A DNA stretch of 64,000 nucleotides from Nocardioides sediminis (GTDB taxonomy: Bacteria > Actinomycetota > Actinomycetes > Propionibacteriales > Nocardioidaceae), in the NCBI RefSeq assembly GCF_003047295.1, contig NZ_PZYZ01000003.1, forward strand, positions 124,001-188,000. Reading direction: 5' to 3'. The position numbers were made by a program, and so were the translations under genes. Below, one piece after another: positions 1-8,001 of this stretch (the stretch's first letter is position 1; the number at the start of each line of letters is the position of its first letter). The notes under the pieces are model-generated. The model did no database searches. It was not told the DNA's origin and saw nothing but the letters and a program-made list of their open reading frames with translations.

Positions 1-1
1 G

Positions 2-1267
2 CAGCGGGTCGGCGGCAAGCTGCGCGGCGTCGACGGCGTGGTGGCCGCCATCGACCAGCTGGCCGGGTGCCCCGTGCCGGCCAGCGCGCTCGAGCCCCTC
101 GTCCTCGCGGCGCGGGTCCGCGACTACGAGCCGTCCTACCTCGACGAGCTCACCGCCTCCGGCGAGGTCGTCTGGGCGGGCCACTCGCCCCTGCCCGGCA
201 GCGACGGCTGGGTCAGCCTGCACCTCGCCGACCAGGCCGAGCTGACGCTGCCCGACATCTCCGACGTCGAGCCCAGTGCCGTGGAGCGTGCGGTCCTCGA
301 CGCGCTCGACCCCGGCGGCGCGTGGTTCTTCCGCCAGCTCTCCGACCGCGTGGGCTCGACCAGCGACGCGGAGCTCTCGGCCGCGCTGTGGTCGCTGGTC
401 TGGCAGGGACGGCTGACCAACGACACCGTAACTCCGCTCCGGGCCCTGGTGCGCTCCGGCAACGCGAGCCACCGCACCCGCCGGACGCCGCCCCGGCTCC
501 GCACCGGCGGCCGTCCCGGCGGCCGGATGCCCGTGCGCACGGGACCGCCGGAGACCGCGGGCCGATGGGCCCTGCTCCCCGAGCGCGACTCCGACCCCAC
601 CCGGCGTGCCCACGCGACCGCCGAGCACCTCCTCGAGCGGCACGGCGTCGTGACCCGGGGCGCGGTGATGAGCGAGCGCGTCGCGGGCGGCTTCGCCGGG
701 GTCTACAAGGTGCTCTCGGCGTTCGAGGACACCGGCCGGTGCCGCCGCGGCTACTTCATCGAGGGACTCGGGGCCGCCCAGTTCGGCACGGCCGGGGCGA
801 TCGACCGGTTGCGCACCTTCGGCGAGCGCGCCGACGCCAAACCGGGAGCCGTCACCCTCGCCGCCACCGACCCGGCCAACCCCTACGGCGCGGCGCTGCC
901 CTGGCCCGATGCGAGCGGCCGGGGCGCCGACCAGACGGGCGACAAGGCCGTCGAGAAGGCCGTCGAGAAGGCCGGACACCGCCCCGGTCGCAAGGCGGGT
1001 GCCCTGGTCGTGCTCGTCGACGGCGACCTGACGATGTACGTCGAGCGGGGCGGCCGGACGCTGCTCACCTGGAGCGACGACCCGGAGCGGCTGGTGCCGG
1101 CGGCAGCCGCCCTGGCCGACGCCACCCGCCGGGGGGCCCTGGGCAAGCTCGTGGTCGAGCGCGCCGACGGAGCGGCCCTCCTGGGCGGTGGCAGCACCCC
1201 GTTGCGTGCTGCGCTGGACGAGGCCGGCTTCGTGGCCACCCCGAAGGGACTGAGGATGCGTGCCTGA
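2..1267 (+). CDS. lhr: Lhr-type DEAD/DEAH helicase, C-terminal part (5' end outside window)
   Basis: The reading frame is open from base 2, so about 421 C-terminal residues of a larger protein are visible. The sequence (GGKLRGVDGVVAAIDQLAG at the edge, then a winged-helix-like stretch with AVLDALDPGGAWFFRQLSDRVG and LVWQGRLTNDTVTPL) matches the C-terminal region of actinobacterial Lhr DNA helicases, which unwind RNA:DNA hybrids and act in DNA repair. No helicase motifs lie inside the window. A charged low-complexity patch (AVEKAVEKAG, about residue 316) interrupts the last domain. The stop overlaps the nei start by 8 bp, and lhr next to nei is a familiar actinobacterial pairing that supports a repair role. 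Identification rests on the C-terminus only. Confidence 0.85.
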   Translation, partial: QRVGGKLRGVDGVVAAIDQLAGCPVPASALEPLVLAARVRDYEPSYLDELTASGEVVWAGHSPLPGSDGWVSLHLADQAELTLPDISDVEPSAVERAVLDALDPGGAWFFRQLSDRVGSTSDAELSAALWSLVWQGRLTNDTVTPLRALVRSGNASHRTRRTPPRLRTGGRPGGRMPVRTGPPETAGRWALLPERDSDPTRRAHATAEHLLERHGVVTRGAVMSERVAGGFAGVYKVLSAFEDTGRCRRGYFIEGLGAAQFGTAGAIDRLRTFGERADAKPGAVTLAATDPANPYGAALPWPDASGRGADQTGDKAVEKAVEKAGHRPGRKAGALVVLVDGDLTMYVERGGRTLLTWSDDPERLVPAAAALADATRRGALGKLVVERADGAALLGGGSTPLRAALDEAGFVATPKGLRMRA

Positions 1268-2051
1268 GGGCGACACCGTCTACCGCGCCGCCCGCAAGCT
1301 CGACCGGGCGCTGACCGGCCACGTCCTGGAGGCGAGTGACTTCCGGGTGCCCCAGCTGGCCACCGTGGACCTGTCCGGGGCCAGGGTGACCGGCACCTTC
1401 TCCCGCGGCAAGCACCTGCTGACCCACATCGAGCACGACGATGCCTGGACGTTGCACACCCACCTCAAGATGGAGGGCAGCTGGCACGTCTACCCCCTGC
1501 ACGAGAAGTGGCGGCGACCGGTGACCCAGGCGCGGGTCGTGCTGCGCACCAACGCTCGTGCTGCGGTCGGGTTCTCCCTGGGGATCATCGAGCTGGTCCC
1601 GCGCTCCCACGAGCACGAGGTCGTCGGTCACCTCGGCCCCGACCTCCTCGGGGACGACTGGGACGAGGCGGAGGCACTGCGCCGGCTGCGCAGCGACCCC
1701 ACGCGGCCGGTGGCCGAGGCCCTGCTCGACCAGACCAACCTGGCCGGCATCGGCAACATGTACATGGCCGAGCTGTGCTTCACCAGCGGCGTCCACCCGC
1801 TGCTGCCGGTCGGGGACGTCCCCGACCTCGAGCGGCTCGTGCGCCGGGCCCGGCAGATGCTCGAGCTCAACAAGGAGCGGGCGATCCAGTCCACCACCGG
1901 CGACCTCCGTCCCCGCGAGCGGATGTGGGTCTACCGCCGCGACAACGCGCCGTGCCGTCGCTGCGGGACGCCCGTCCGGGTGGCCATGCGCGGACCCGCC
2001 GAGCGGGAGCGGGCGTCCTACTGGTGCCCGCGCTGCCAGCCCGAGGGCTGA
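1260..2051 (+). CDS. nei: Endonuclease VIII / Fpg-Nei family DNA glycosylase (Nei2-like)
   Basis: 263 aa from a GTG start inside the 3' end of lhr. The mature N-terminus PEGDTVYRAA carries the catalytic Pro and Glu of the Fpg/Nei family (Schiff-base bifunctional glycosylase/AP lyase for oxidised bases). A central helix-two-turn-helix region (DQTNLAGIGNMYMAELCF, about residues 158-175) is followed by a C-terminal Cys4 zinc finger (CRRC ... CPRC, about residues 231-259). The length is normal for Nei. The 8-bp overlap suggests translation coupled to the helicase. It converges on clgR with an 11-bp gap. Confidence 0.93.
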   Translation: MPEGDTVYRAARKLDRALTGHVLEASDFRVPQLATVDLSGARVTGTFSRGKHLLTHIEHDDAWTLHTHLKMEGSWHVYPLHEKWRRPVTQARVVLRTNARAAVGFSLGIIELVPRSHEHEVVGHLGPDLLGDDWDEAEALRRLRSDPTRPVAEALLDQTNLAGIGNMYMAELCFTSGVHPLLPVGDVPDLERLVRRARQMLELNKERAIQSTTGDLRPRERMWVYRRDNAPCRRCGTPVRVAMRGPAERERASYWCPRCQPEG

Positions 2052-2062
2052 GCGACAAGCCG

Positions 2063-2392
2063 TCAGGCGGCGGAGGCGACCACGTCGCCGGCCGACGTGC
2101 GGGCCGAGCTGATCGGCGTGGCCTCCACCGACTCCACGCGGCGCAGGCCCTGGGCGAGCTCCTCGACGGCCACGGCGTCGGAGACCTCGCGGAGCACGTC
2201 GGAGAGCGGCAGGTCGAGCGCAGAGCACAGCGAGGCGAGCAGCTCGGAGGACGCTTCCTTCTGGCCGCGCTCGATCTCGGAGATGTAGCCCAGGCTGACC
2301 CGGGCGTCGGCGGAGACCTCGCGCAGGGTCAGGCCGCGCTGCATCCGTGCGGTGCGGAGCACCTCACCGAGGATGCGTCGAAAGAGCACCAT
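2063..2392 (-). CDS. clgR: ClgR-type XRE transcriptional regulator
   Basis: 109 aa. An N-terminal XRE helix-turn-helix (about residues 12-70) contains [20 protein letters not shown] and [14 protein letters not shown], characteristic of ClgR, the activator of clp protease and repair genes in actinobacteria. The frame is open far upstream, but the start at 2392 is chosen because the family begins with MVL-FRR and a GGAAGGA ribosome site lies just upstream. It ends in ASAA, a C-terminus resembling Clp-recognised degrons; that ClgR is itself a ClpP substrate is family knowledge. It follows cinA on the same strand (58 bp), as in other actinobacteria. Confidence 0.92.
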   Translation of the reverse strand: MVLFRRILGEVLRTARMQRGLTLREVSADARVSLGYISEIERGQKEASSELLASLCSALDLPLSDVLREVSDAVAVEELAQGLRRVESVEATPISSARTSAGDVVASAA

Positions 2393-2450
2393 GGCGCTGT
2401 CCTTCCCGTCGTGGAGGGCCCGCCCGTGGAGGGCTCCGTGGTGGCCAACG

Positions 2451-2939
2451 CTACCCGAGCGCTGGTTCTTCCCGCCCGAGCATGCCCAAGAGCACCGACA
2501 TCGCCTCACGACAGCTCGCGTCCTGGACGGCCGGCCGGTCCCCCTCGAGCGCCAGCAGCCGGGTCTCGACGCCGGTGGGGCCGGCGGTGGCGACCCACAC
2601 GTGCCCGGCCGGGTGCCCCTCCTGGGCATCCGGGCCGGCGACCCCCGTGGTGGCCATCGCGTACGTCGTACGCAGCAGGTCGCGCACCCCGGTCGCCATC
2701 GCGGCCGCGCACTCCTCCGACACCACCCCGTGCTCGGCGACCAGCTCGGCGGGGACGCCGAGCACCCCCACCTTGACCTCCGTCGCATAGGCGACGACGC
2801 CGCCCGTCATGCACGCGGACGCCCCGGGGACCGAGGTCAGCGCGGCCGCGAGGCGACCGCCGGTGAGCGACTCGGCGGTCGCCACGGTCTGCCCGCGGGC
2901 CGTGAGGAGCGCCACGATGCGCTCGGGGTCCGTGGCCAT
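2451..2939 (-). CDS. cinA: CinA C-terminal-domain amidohydrolase (nicotinamide-nucleotide amidase)
   Basis: 162 aa, one CinA/PncC domain: [19 protein letters not shown] near the N-terminus, [11 protein letters not shown], and ATTGVAGP. This single-domain form deamidates NMN to NaMN in pyridine-nucleotide recycling. The start at 2939 is preferred over an in-frame upstream ATG because homologues begin close to the AESLTGG motif, and a TAGAGT -10 box at 2952-2947 puts the transcription start at this ATG (leaderless). It is divergent from the GH15 gene with only 28 bp between. It normally sits directly after pgsA; here a 7.4-kb insert separates them. Confidence 0.93.
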   Translation of the reverse strand: MATDPERIVALLTARGQTVATAESLTGGRLAAALTSVPGASACMTGGVVAYATEVKVGVLGVPAELVAEHGVVSEECAAAMATGVRDLLRTTYAMATTGVAGPDAQEGHPAGHVWVATAGPTGVETRLLALEGDRPAVQDASCREAMSVLLGMLGREEPALG

Positions 2940-2967
2940 GCTGGGGACTCTAGCTACGTTGGCTGGC
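2940..2967. promoter_or_regulatory. Divergent overlapping leaderless promoters of cinA and the GH15 gene
   Basis: The 28-bp spacer holds two -10-like hexamers: TAGAGT on the minus strand (2952-2947), 7 nt before the cinA ATG, and TACGTT on the plus strand (2955-2960), 7 nt before the GH15 ATG. No Shine-Dalgarno sequence is possible in this space. The -35 regions must lie within the opposite coding sequence, so the two polymerases would compete. This is inferred from sequence spacing only. Confidence 0.6.
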
Positions 2968-4737
2968 ATGGCACTCCCCATCGAGGACTACGCACTCGTC
3001 GGCGACCGTGGCACCGCGGCGCTGGTCGGCCGGGACGGATCCGTGGACTGGCTGTGCCTGCCGCGCTTCGACTCCCCCGCCTGCTTCGCCGCCCTGCTCG
3101 GCGACGGCGACAACGGCCGGTGGCGCCTCGCACCGTCCGACACCGAGGGCGTGGAGACCTCGCGTCGCTACGTCGGCAACAGCGCGGTGCTGGAGACGAC
3201 CTTCACCACCCCCACCGGCGTCCTCGTGCTGCGCGACGTCATGCCGACGCGGGACGGCCGGGCCGACCTGGTGCGGACCCTGCGCTGCGCCGAGGGATCG
3301 GTCCGGGTGTGCCACGAGTGGGTGGTGCGCCTCGACTACGGGCGCGTCCGGCCGTGGGTGACCCGGCAGCAGGTGGCGGGCCACGAGGTCATCGTGGCGA
3401 CCGCCGGCCCCGACCAGCTCATCCTGTCGGGCCCGCGGCTCCCGCACGCCGTCGACGGGCACCACGCCGACGAGTTCGACCTCGCCGCCGGCGAGACGAT
3501 GACCTTCTGCACCACGTGGGTGCAGTCCTGGCACGAGCTGCCCGCCCCGCTCCCCTACGACGACCGCATCGAGGCCACGCGCGTCGAGCACGAGCGCTGG
3601 GCGCTGACGTGCGTGGAGGACCTGCCGCACGCCGACCTGGTGCGCCGTAGCCTGCTCACCCTGCGGCTGATGACCCACGCGGAGACCGGAGGGATCGTGG
3701 CCGCCCCGACCACCTCGCTGCCCGAGGACTTCGGCGGCGAGCGCAACTGGGACTACCGCTTCTGCTGGCTCCGCGATGCCGCGCTCACGCTGGAGTCGCT
3801 CCTCGCCGCGGGCTACACCGACGAGGCGCGGGGCTGGCGGGACTGGCTGCTGCGCGCCGTCGCCGGTGACCCGCAGGACCTGCAGATCATGTACGGCGTC
3901 GATGGCGGCCGCCGGCTCCCCGAGCACGAGCTGCACCACCTGGACGGGTACGCCGGGTCCCGGCCCGTGCGCATCGGGAACGGAGCGGTCGGCCAGCGCC
4001 AGACCGACGTGCTGGGCGAGGTCATGATCGCCCTCCAGGACGCCCGGGACGCAGGTCTGGTGGAGTCCCCGCAGTCGTGGGCCCTCCAGCGGGCGCTGGT
4101 CGACGAGCTGGCCACGCACTGGGACGAGCCGGACCACGGCATCTGGGAGATCCGCGGACCGAAGCGGCACTTCACCCACTCGCGGGTCATGGTCTGGGTC
4201 GCCTTCGACCGGGCTGTCCGGGCGGTCGAGCGCCACGGCTTCGACGGTCCGGTCGAGCAGTGGCGCAAGCTCCGTGACGACGTGCACGCCGAGGTCCTCG
4301 AGCGCGGCTACGACGCCGGGCGCGGCACGTTCACCCAGCACTACGACACCCGCGAGCTCGACGCCAGCCTGCTCAACATCCCCCTGGTCGGCTTCCTGCC
4401 CGGCGACGACGAGCGCGTCCTCGGCACCATCACGGCGATCGAGGAGGACCTCATGCACGACGGGCTCCTGCACCGCTACCGCACCCGCACCGGGGTGGAC
4501 GGGCTGGAGGGCGGCGAGCACCCCTTCCTGGCCTGCTCGTTCTGGCTGGTGTCCGCCTACGTCCGCGCGGGACGCCGCGACGACGCAACGGCCCTGATGG
4601 ACCGCCTGTGCGCACTGACCAACGACGTCGGCCTGCTGTCCGAGGAGTACGACACCGACGCCGGGAGGATGGCCGGCAACTTCCCGCAGGCGTTCAGCCA
4701 CCTGACCCTGGTGCAGGCGGCGCTGGCGCTGCGCTGA
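2968..4737 (+). CDS. Glycoside hydrolase family 15 protein (glucoamylase/trehalase-like)
   Basis: 589 aa. It begins PIEDYALVGDRGTAALVGRD and DGSVDWLCLPRFDSPACFAA, the conserved N-terminal domain of bacterial GH15 proteins. The (alpha/alpha)6 catalytic domain follows, with FGGERNWDYRFCWLRDAALT (about residues 255-274) and GGEHPFLACSFWLVSAYV near the C-terminus. Members hydrolyse alpha-glucosidic bonds, and many actinobacterial ones act on trehalose; the substrate cannot be set from sequence. No signal peptide is seen, so it is probably cytoplasmic. A longer in-frame ORF begins at 2809, but that part overlaps cinA antisense and does not match the family. Confidence 0.92.
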   Translation: MALPIEDYALVGDRGTAALVGRDGSVDWLCLPRFDSPACFAALLGDGDNGRWRLAPSDTEGVETSRRYVGNSAVLETTFTTPTGVLVLRDVMPTRDGRADLVRTLRCAEGSVRVCHEWVVRLDYGRVRPWVTRQQVAGHEVIVATAGPDQLILSGPRLPHAVDGHHADEFDLAAGETMTFCTTWVQSWHELPAPLPYDDRIEATRVEHERWALTCVEDLPHADLVRRSLLTLRLMTHAETGGIVAAPTTSLPEDFGGERNWDYRFCWLRDAALTLESLLAAGYTDEARGWRDWLLRAVAGDPQDLQIMYGVDGGRRLPEHELHHLDGYAGSRPVRIGNGAVGQRQTDVLGEVMIALQDARDAGLVESPQSWALQRALVDELATHWDEPDHGIWEIRGPKRHFTHSRVMVWVAFDRAVRAVERHGFDGPVEQWRKLRDDVHAEVLERGYDAGRGTFTQHYDTRELDASLLNIPLVGFLPGDDERVLGTITAIEEDLMHDGLLHRYRTRTGVDGLEGGEHPFLACSFWLVSAYVRAGRRDDATALMDRLCALTNDVGLLSEEYDTDAGRMAGNFPQAFSHLTLVQAALALR

Positions 4738-4757
4738 CGCACGTACGACGAACGGCC

Positions 4758-4785
4758 CCCACCCCGCGCAGCAGCGCGGGGTGGG
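4758..4785. terminator. Bidirectional stem-loop terminator between convergent genes
   Basis: A perfect 12-bp inverted repeat (CCCACCCCGCGC / GCGCGGGGTGGG) with loop AGCA sits between the convergent GH15 and exeM-like genes. There is no T tract, as is common for actinobacterial terminators. Confidence 0.75.
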
Positions 4786-4811
4786 AACCGCTCTCCGTGA
4801 CGGACTGCGTG

Positions 4812-7800
4812 TCAGCGACGCACGCGCAGCTTGACCAGCTCGCGCGAGCGCTTGGTCTCGTCGTCACCGAGGTAGCGCACCACCACGGTGTAGCGGCCGG
4901 GGCGCAGTCCGGGGAGGCGGACCGTGGCCTTGCCCCCCTTGAGCCGGACCTTCGTGGCCGTCGCGGGCTTGCCCTTGACGCTGACCTTGACCTTGCCGGT
5001 GGCCTTCTCGCCCTGGGCGCCGACGCGGACCTTCACGACCGTGGCCTTGCCGGCCTTGGCCGTGGCCTTGGCCCTGGCGTCGGACGCCGCCTTGAGCACG
5101 TCCACGACGACGGCCTTCTCGGTCACGGCGCCCGAGCCCGCGACGTACCGGACCGTCAGCGTGTGCTCGCCGACGGTCTCGAAGACGGGCAGCTTCAGGT
5201 TGACGACCCCGTTGCCGGCGGGCGCCGAGGCGAGCACCGTGGAGCCCTCGCGCACCTCGACGGTGCCGCCGGTGGCGACCGGCTTGCCGTCGGCCGTGAC
5301 CTTGACGTGCGCCATGGCGCGCGTGCGGTCGACGACCACGCGCTGCGGGGTCACCGTGGCCTCGACGGTGGGCGCGGGCGTGCCGGGGTCGACGGCGGGC
5401 AGCTTGATGCCGACGACCTCGGGGTTGTGGTCCGACGCGGCGAAGACGTCGGGGCGGTACAGGTCCGTGCCCACGTAGTTGTAGCGGCTGTACTGGTAGT
5501 AGACCGACTCGTTGGCGTTGGTCTCCCACACGTCGACACCGGTCACCATGGCCTTGGCAGCGGCGTTGGCGAAGACGTGGTCCAGCGATCCAGAGGTCCC
5601 GGCGAAGCTGTAGGTCTCCTCGTCCGGGTCGTCCGTGGACTTGAGGGACTGGTAGCCGGCCGCCTCGATCTCCTGGACCGGGTCCTCCATCGAGTAGGCG
5701 TTGAAGTCACCGGTCAGGAAGACCTTGTCGGTGCCGCGAGCGGCCGAGAAGGTGCTCGCGAAAGCGGTGAGTGCCTTGGCCTGCGCGACACGGTCCGGGT
5801 TGGCGTTGCCCTGACCGGTGCCGTCGTCGACACCCGAGCCCTTGGACTTGAAGTGGTTGACGATGACGGCGAACTTCTGGACGTCCGCGCCGCCCTTGGC
5901 CTTGAAGACCTGCGCGAGCGGCTCGCGAGCGTTGTCGAACGCCGGAACGTCGAGGAGCTCGCTCTCGCCCACGAGCTCGACCGAGGACGGGTCGTAGATG
6001 AATCCGTTGCGGATGACGTCCTCGCTGGCCGGGAGGACGGCGGGCGAGGGCACGAACGCCCAGCGCTGGCCGCCCGCGGCGGCGTTGAGCGCCGCCACCA
6101 GGGCCCCGATGGCCTCGTCACGGGAGGTGCCGTCGACGGTCCGGGAGTTCTCGAGCTCCTCCAGGGAGACGATGTCGGCGTCCATGGTGTTGATGGCCTT
6201 GACGATCTTGGCCTGCTGACGCTCGAAGTTGGGCTGGTCCCAGGCTCCGCGGGGGCCGTTGCTGCCGCTGCACGACCGCGTGGCGATCGGGTTGTCGTCC
6301 CGGTCCACGTACGCCGTGCAACCGTCCACGTCCCCACCGAGGGTGGTGAAGTAGTTGAGCACGTTGAACGTGGCCAGCTTGAGGTCACCACCCACCGGCG
6401 CGGGGGCCGCGGGACGGTCCTGCTCGAAGGTGACCAGACCGGTCGGCACGCCCACGACCTGGCGCTGCGGCTGGAGCTTCCACCCGAAGCGGTAGTCCAG
6501 GACCACCGGCTCGTCGAAGGTCACAGCGGCACCCACGCGCACGGTGTGGTCGGCGGTCAGCCACGGCAGCGGGCTGTCCTGCCCGGCGGCCGTGTTGGCG
6601 GTGTTCCAGTAGTTGGTCGACGAACCGTCGTCGAGGACGACGCGGTGGGCGTCGTTGTACGCCGTCCGCGCGGCGACGCCGGCCGTGTCCTGGGCGTCGA
6701 CGACCTCGGTCGGCGTGACGAGCGGGATCGTCGAGCCCGCAGCGATGCCGATCTCGCCGAAGAAGCTGCTGGAGGTCACGCCGAAGTCGTAGCTGTCGGT
6801 CACGGTCATCGGGGCGGTGGGCAGGAAGGCCTCGCCCTCGAGCTCCTCGCGCTCGGCGTCGAGCTCGGCCGCGGTCGGGCAGTCCGTGCCCGGCAGGGCG
6901 CAGTCGGTTCCCGGGATCTCGGTGTTGGGCACCGCCGGAGGCAGCGCCTCGGTGAGCTCGGTGACGGTGGTCGCGTCGATCTCCGTCAGGCCGCTGAACT
7001 CCTTGACCTCACCGGACACCTCGACGGAGTCGCCGACCTCGATCCCGCTGAAGCCTGGCTCGTAGACGAAGATGCCGTCGGAGGCACCCGGCGTCGTGTC
7101 CGGGCCACCGGTCTGGATGTAGAAGCCGTTGAAGCCACCCGTCGGGAAGGCTGCGGTGACGACCCCGGTCGTCGTGGCGGTGGAGCCCTTGAGCGGGCTC
7201 TCCGCGCCCGTGCCCTGGATTTCCGCGATGGTCTTGTCGCCGGCGTCCGGCGGGTCCACGGGCGGCACGACGACAGTCGTGTTGACCGCATCGGGCGTCC
7301 CGCCGTCGGTCGCCGTGAAGTCTGCGCTGTTGACGTCGGTGTCCACGCTCGTGGCGCTGCGGGAGAGGGACTTGGTGACGCTGTTGCCCGTGGCGGCCGT
7401 GCCCTCGGGCGCGTTGCTGGTGCCCCAACCGACCTTGTCGATGATGTTGGTCGTCGTCGAGGGATCGACGGCTGTAGGCACGGAGGCGAGCGTGATCGTT
7501 CCGCCGCCCGCGCCGGGGTTGAGGCCTCCGGCGACCTGGTCCACCCCGGGCACGGCCGATCCGTTCGAGCCGTTGCTGCCACCCTGGACCGTGAAGTAGC
7601 CACCCGCGGGCACGGTGCCCGTCAGCGGGACCGCAGTCGAGGACGCGCCGCTGCCGGTCGGCGAGCGGTATTGGATGGAGGTGCCTGCCAGGTCGATGGC
7701 GGACGCCGACTTGTTGTGGATCTCGACGTACTTGTGGGTCCAGGTGGCGCCGGTCGAGCCACCGTTGACGTAGACCTCGTTGATGACGAGCGTCGTGCTG

Positions 7801-7898
7801 ACTGCCGTCGCGGTGAGGGGGGTCGCGACGAGGCCGGTGGCCGCGACCGCGAGTCCGACGAGCAGGGAGCTGCGCCGGATGGATGGACGTACGGGCAT
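4812..7898 (-). CDS. Secreted ExeM/NucH-family extracellular endonuclease with lamin-tail and Ig-like domains
   Basis: 1028 aa. A Sec signal peptide (about 1-33, ending TATA) leads to a lamin-tail domain (about 35-150, VINEVYVNGG ... KYVEIHNKS), an OB-like ExeM region (about 220-300, GVVTAAFPTGGFNGFYIQ) and an endonuclease/exonuclease/phosphatase domain (about 505-830). The last carries LATFNVLNYF, VSLEELENS, LTGDFNAY, GSLDHVFA and ASDHNPEVV, giving the acidic and His catalytic residues. Two Ig-like beta domains (about 835-1028) end in KLRVRR. The family degrades extracellular DNA. A GGAG site precedes the ATG. The neighbouring ushA-like gene on the same strand suggests joint use of extracellular DNA. 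Confidence 0.9.
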   Translation of the reverse strand: MPVRPSIRRSSLLVGLAVAATGLVATPLTATAVSTTLVINEVYVNGGSTGATWTHKYVEIHNKSASAIDLAGTSIQYRSPTGSGASSTAVPLTGTVPAGGYFTVQGGSNGSNGSAVPGVDQVAGGLNPGAGGGTITLASVPTAVDPSTTTNIIDKVGWGTSNAPEGTAATGNSVTKSLSRSATSVDTDVNSADFTATDGGTPDAVNTTVVVPPVDPPDAGDKTIAEIQGTGAESPLKGSTATTTGVVTAAFPTGGFNGFYIQTGGPDTTPGASDGIFVYEPGFSGIEVGDSVEVSGEVKEFSGLTEIDATTVTELTEALPPAVPNTEIPGTDCALPGTDCPTAAELDAEREELEGEAFLPTAPMTVTDSYDFGVTSSSFFGEIGIAAGSTIPLVTPTEVVDAQDTAGVAARTAYNDAHRVVLDDGSSTNYWNTANTAAGQDSPLPWLTADHTVRVGAAVTFDEPVVLDYRFGWKLQPQRQVVGVPTGLVTFEQDRPAAPAPVGGDLKLATFNVLNYFTTLGGDVDGCTAYVDRDDNPIATRSCSGSNGPRGAWDQPNFERQQAKIVKAINTMDADIVSLEELENSRTVDGTSRDEAIGALVAALNAAAGGQRWAFVPSPAVLPASEDVIRNGFIYDPSSVELVGESELLDVPAFDNAREPLAQVFKAKGGADVQKFAVIVNHFKSKGSGVDDGTGQGNANPDRVAQAKALTAFASTFSAARGTDKVFLTGDFNAYSMEDPVQEIEAAGYQSLKSTDDPDEETYSFAGTSGSLDHVFANAAAKAMVTGVDVWETNANESVYYQYSRYNYVGTDLYRPDVFAASDHNPEVVGIKLPAVDPGTPAPTVEATVTPQRVVVDRTRAMAHVKVTADGKPVATGGTVEVREGSTVLASAPAGNGVVNLKLPVFETVGEHTLTVRYVAGSGAVTEKAVVVDVLKAASDARAKATAKAGKATVVKVRVGAQGEKATGKVKVSVKGKPATATKVRLKGGKATVRLPGLRPGRYTVVVRYLGDDETKRSRELVKLRVRR

Positions 7899-7963
7899 GG
7901 GTTCTCCGAGTGAGGGTGTGGTGGGTGCTGCCGAGGAGGTCGCCCGCGAGGAGGCGGGCAGAG

Positions 7964-7995
7964 CAGTGGGGGCCCGGCGTACCGGACCCCCACTG
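7964..7995 (-). terminator. Stem-loop terminator after the ushA-like gene
   Basis: A 14-bp inverted repeat with one mismatch (CAGTGGGGGCCCGG / CCGGACCCCCACTG) and a 4-nt loop CGTA lies 7 bp past the ushA-like stop and upstream of the exeM-like gene. The two genes are therefore probably separate transcripts. Confidence 0.65.
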
Positions 7996-8001
7996 GGTTG
8001 A

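Noticed and set aside
2809..2967. Upstream in-frame extension of the GH15 gene
   Set aside because: It lies antisense within cinA and does not match GH15 N-termini, which begin at the IEDYALVGD segment.
4608..7913. Plus-strand 1101-codon frame antisense to the exeM-like gene
   Set aside because: The minus strand encodes clear lamin-tail and EEP domains; the plus frame has none.
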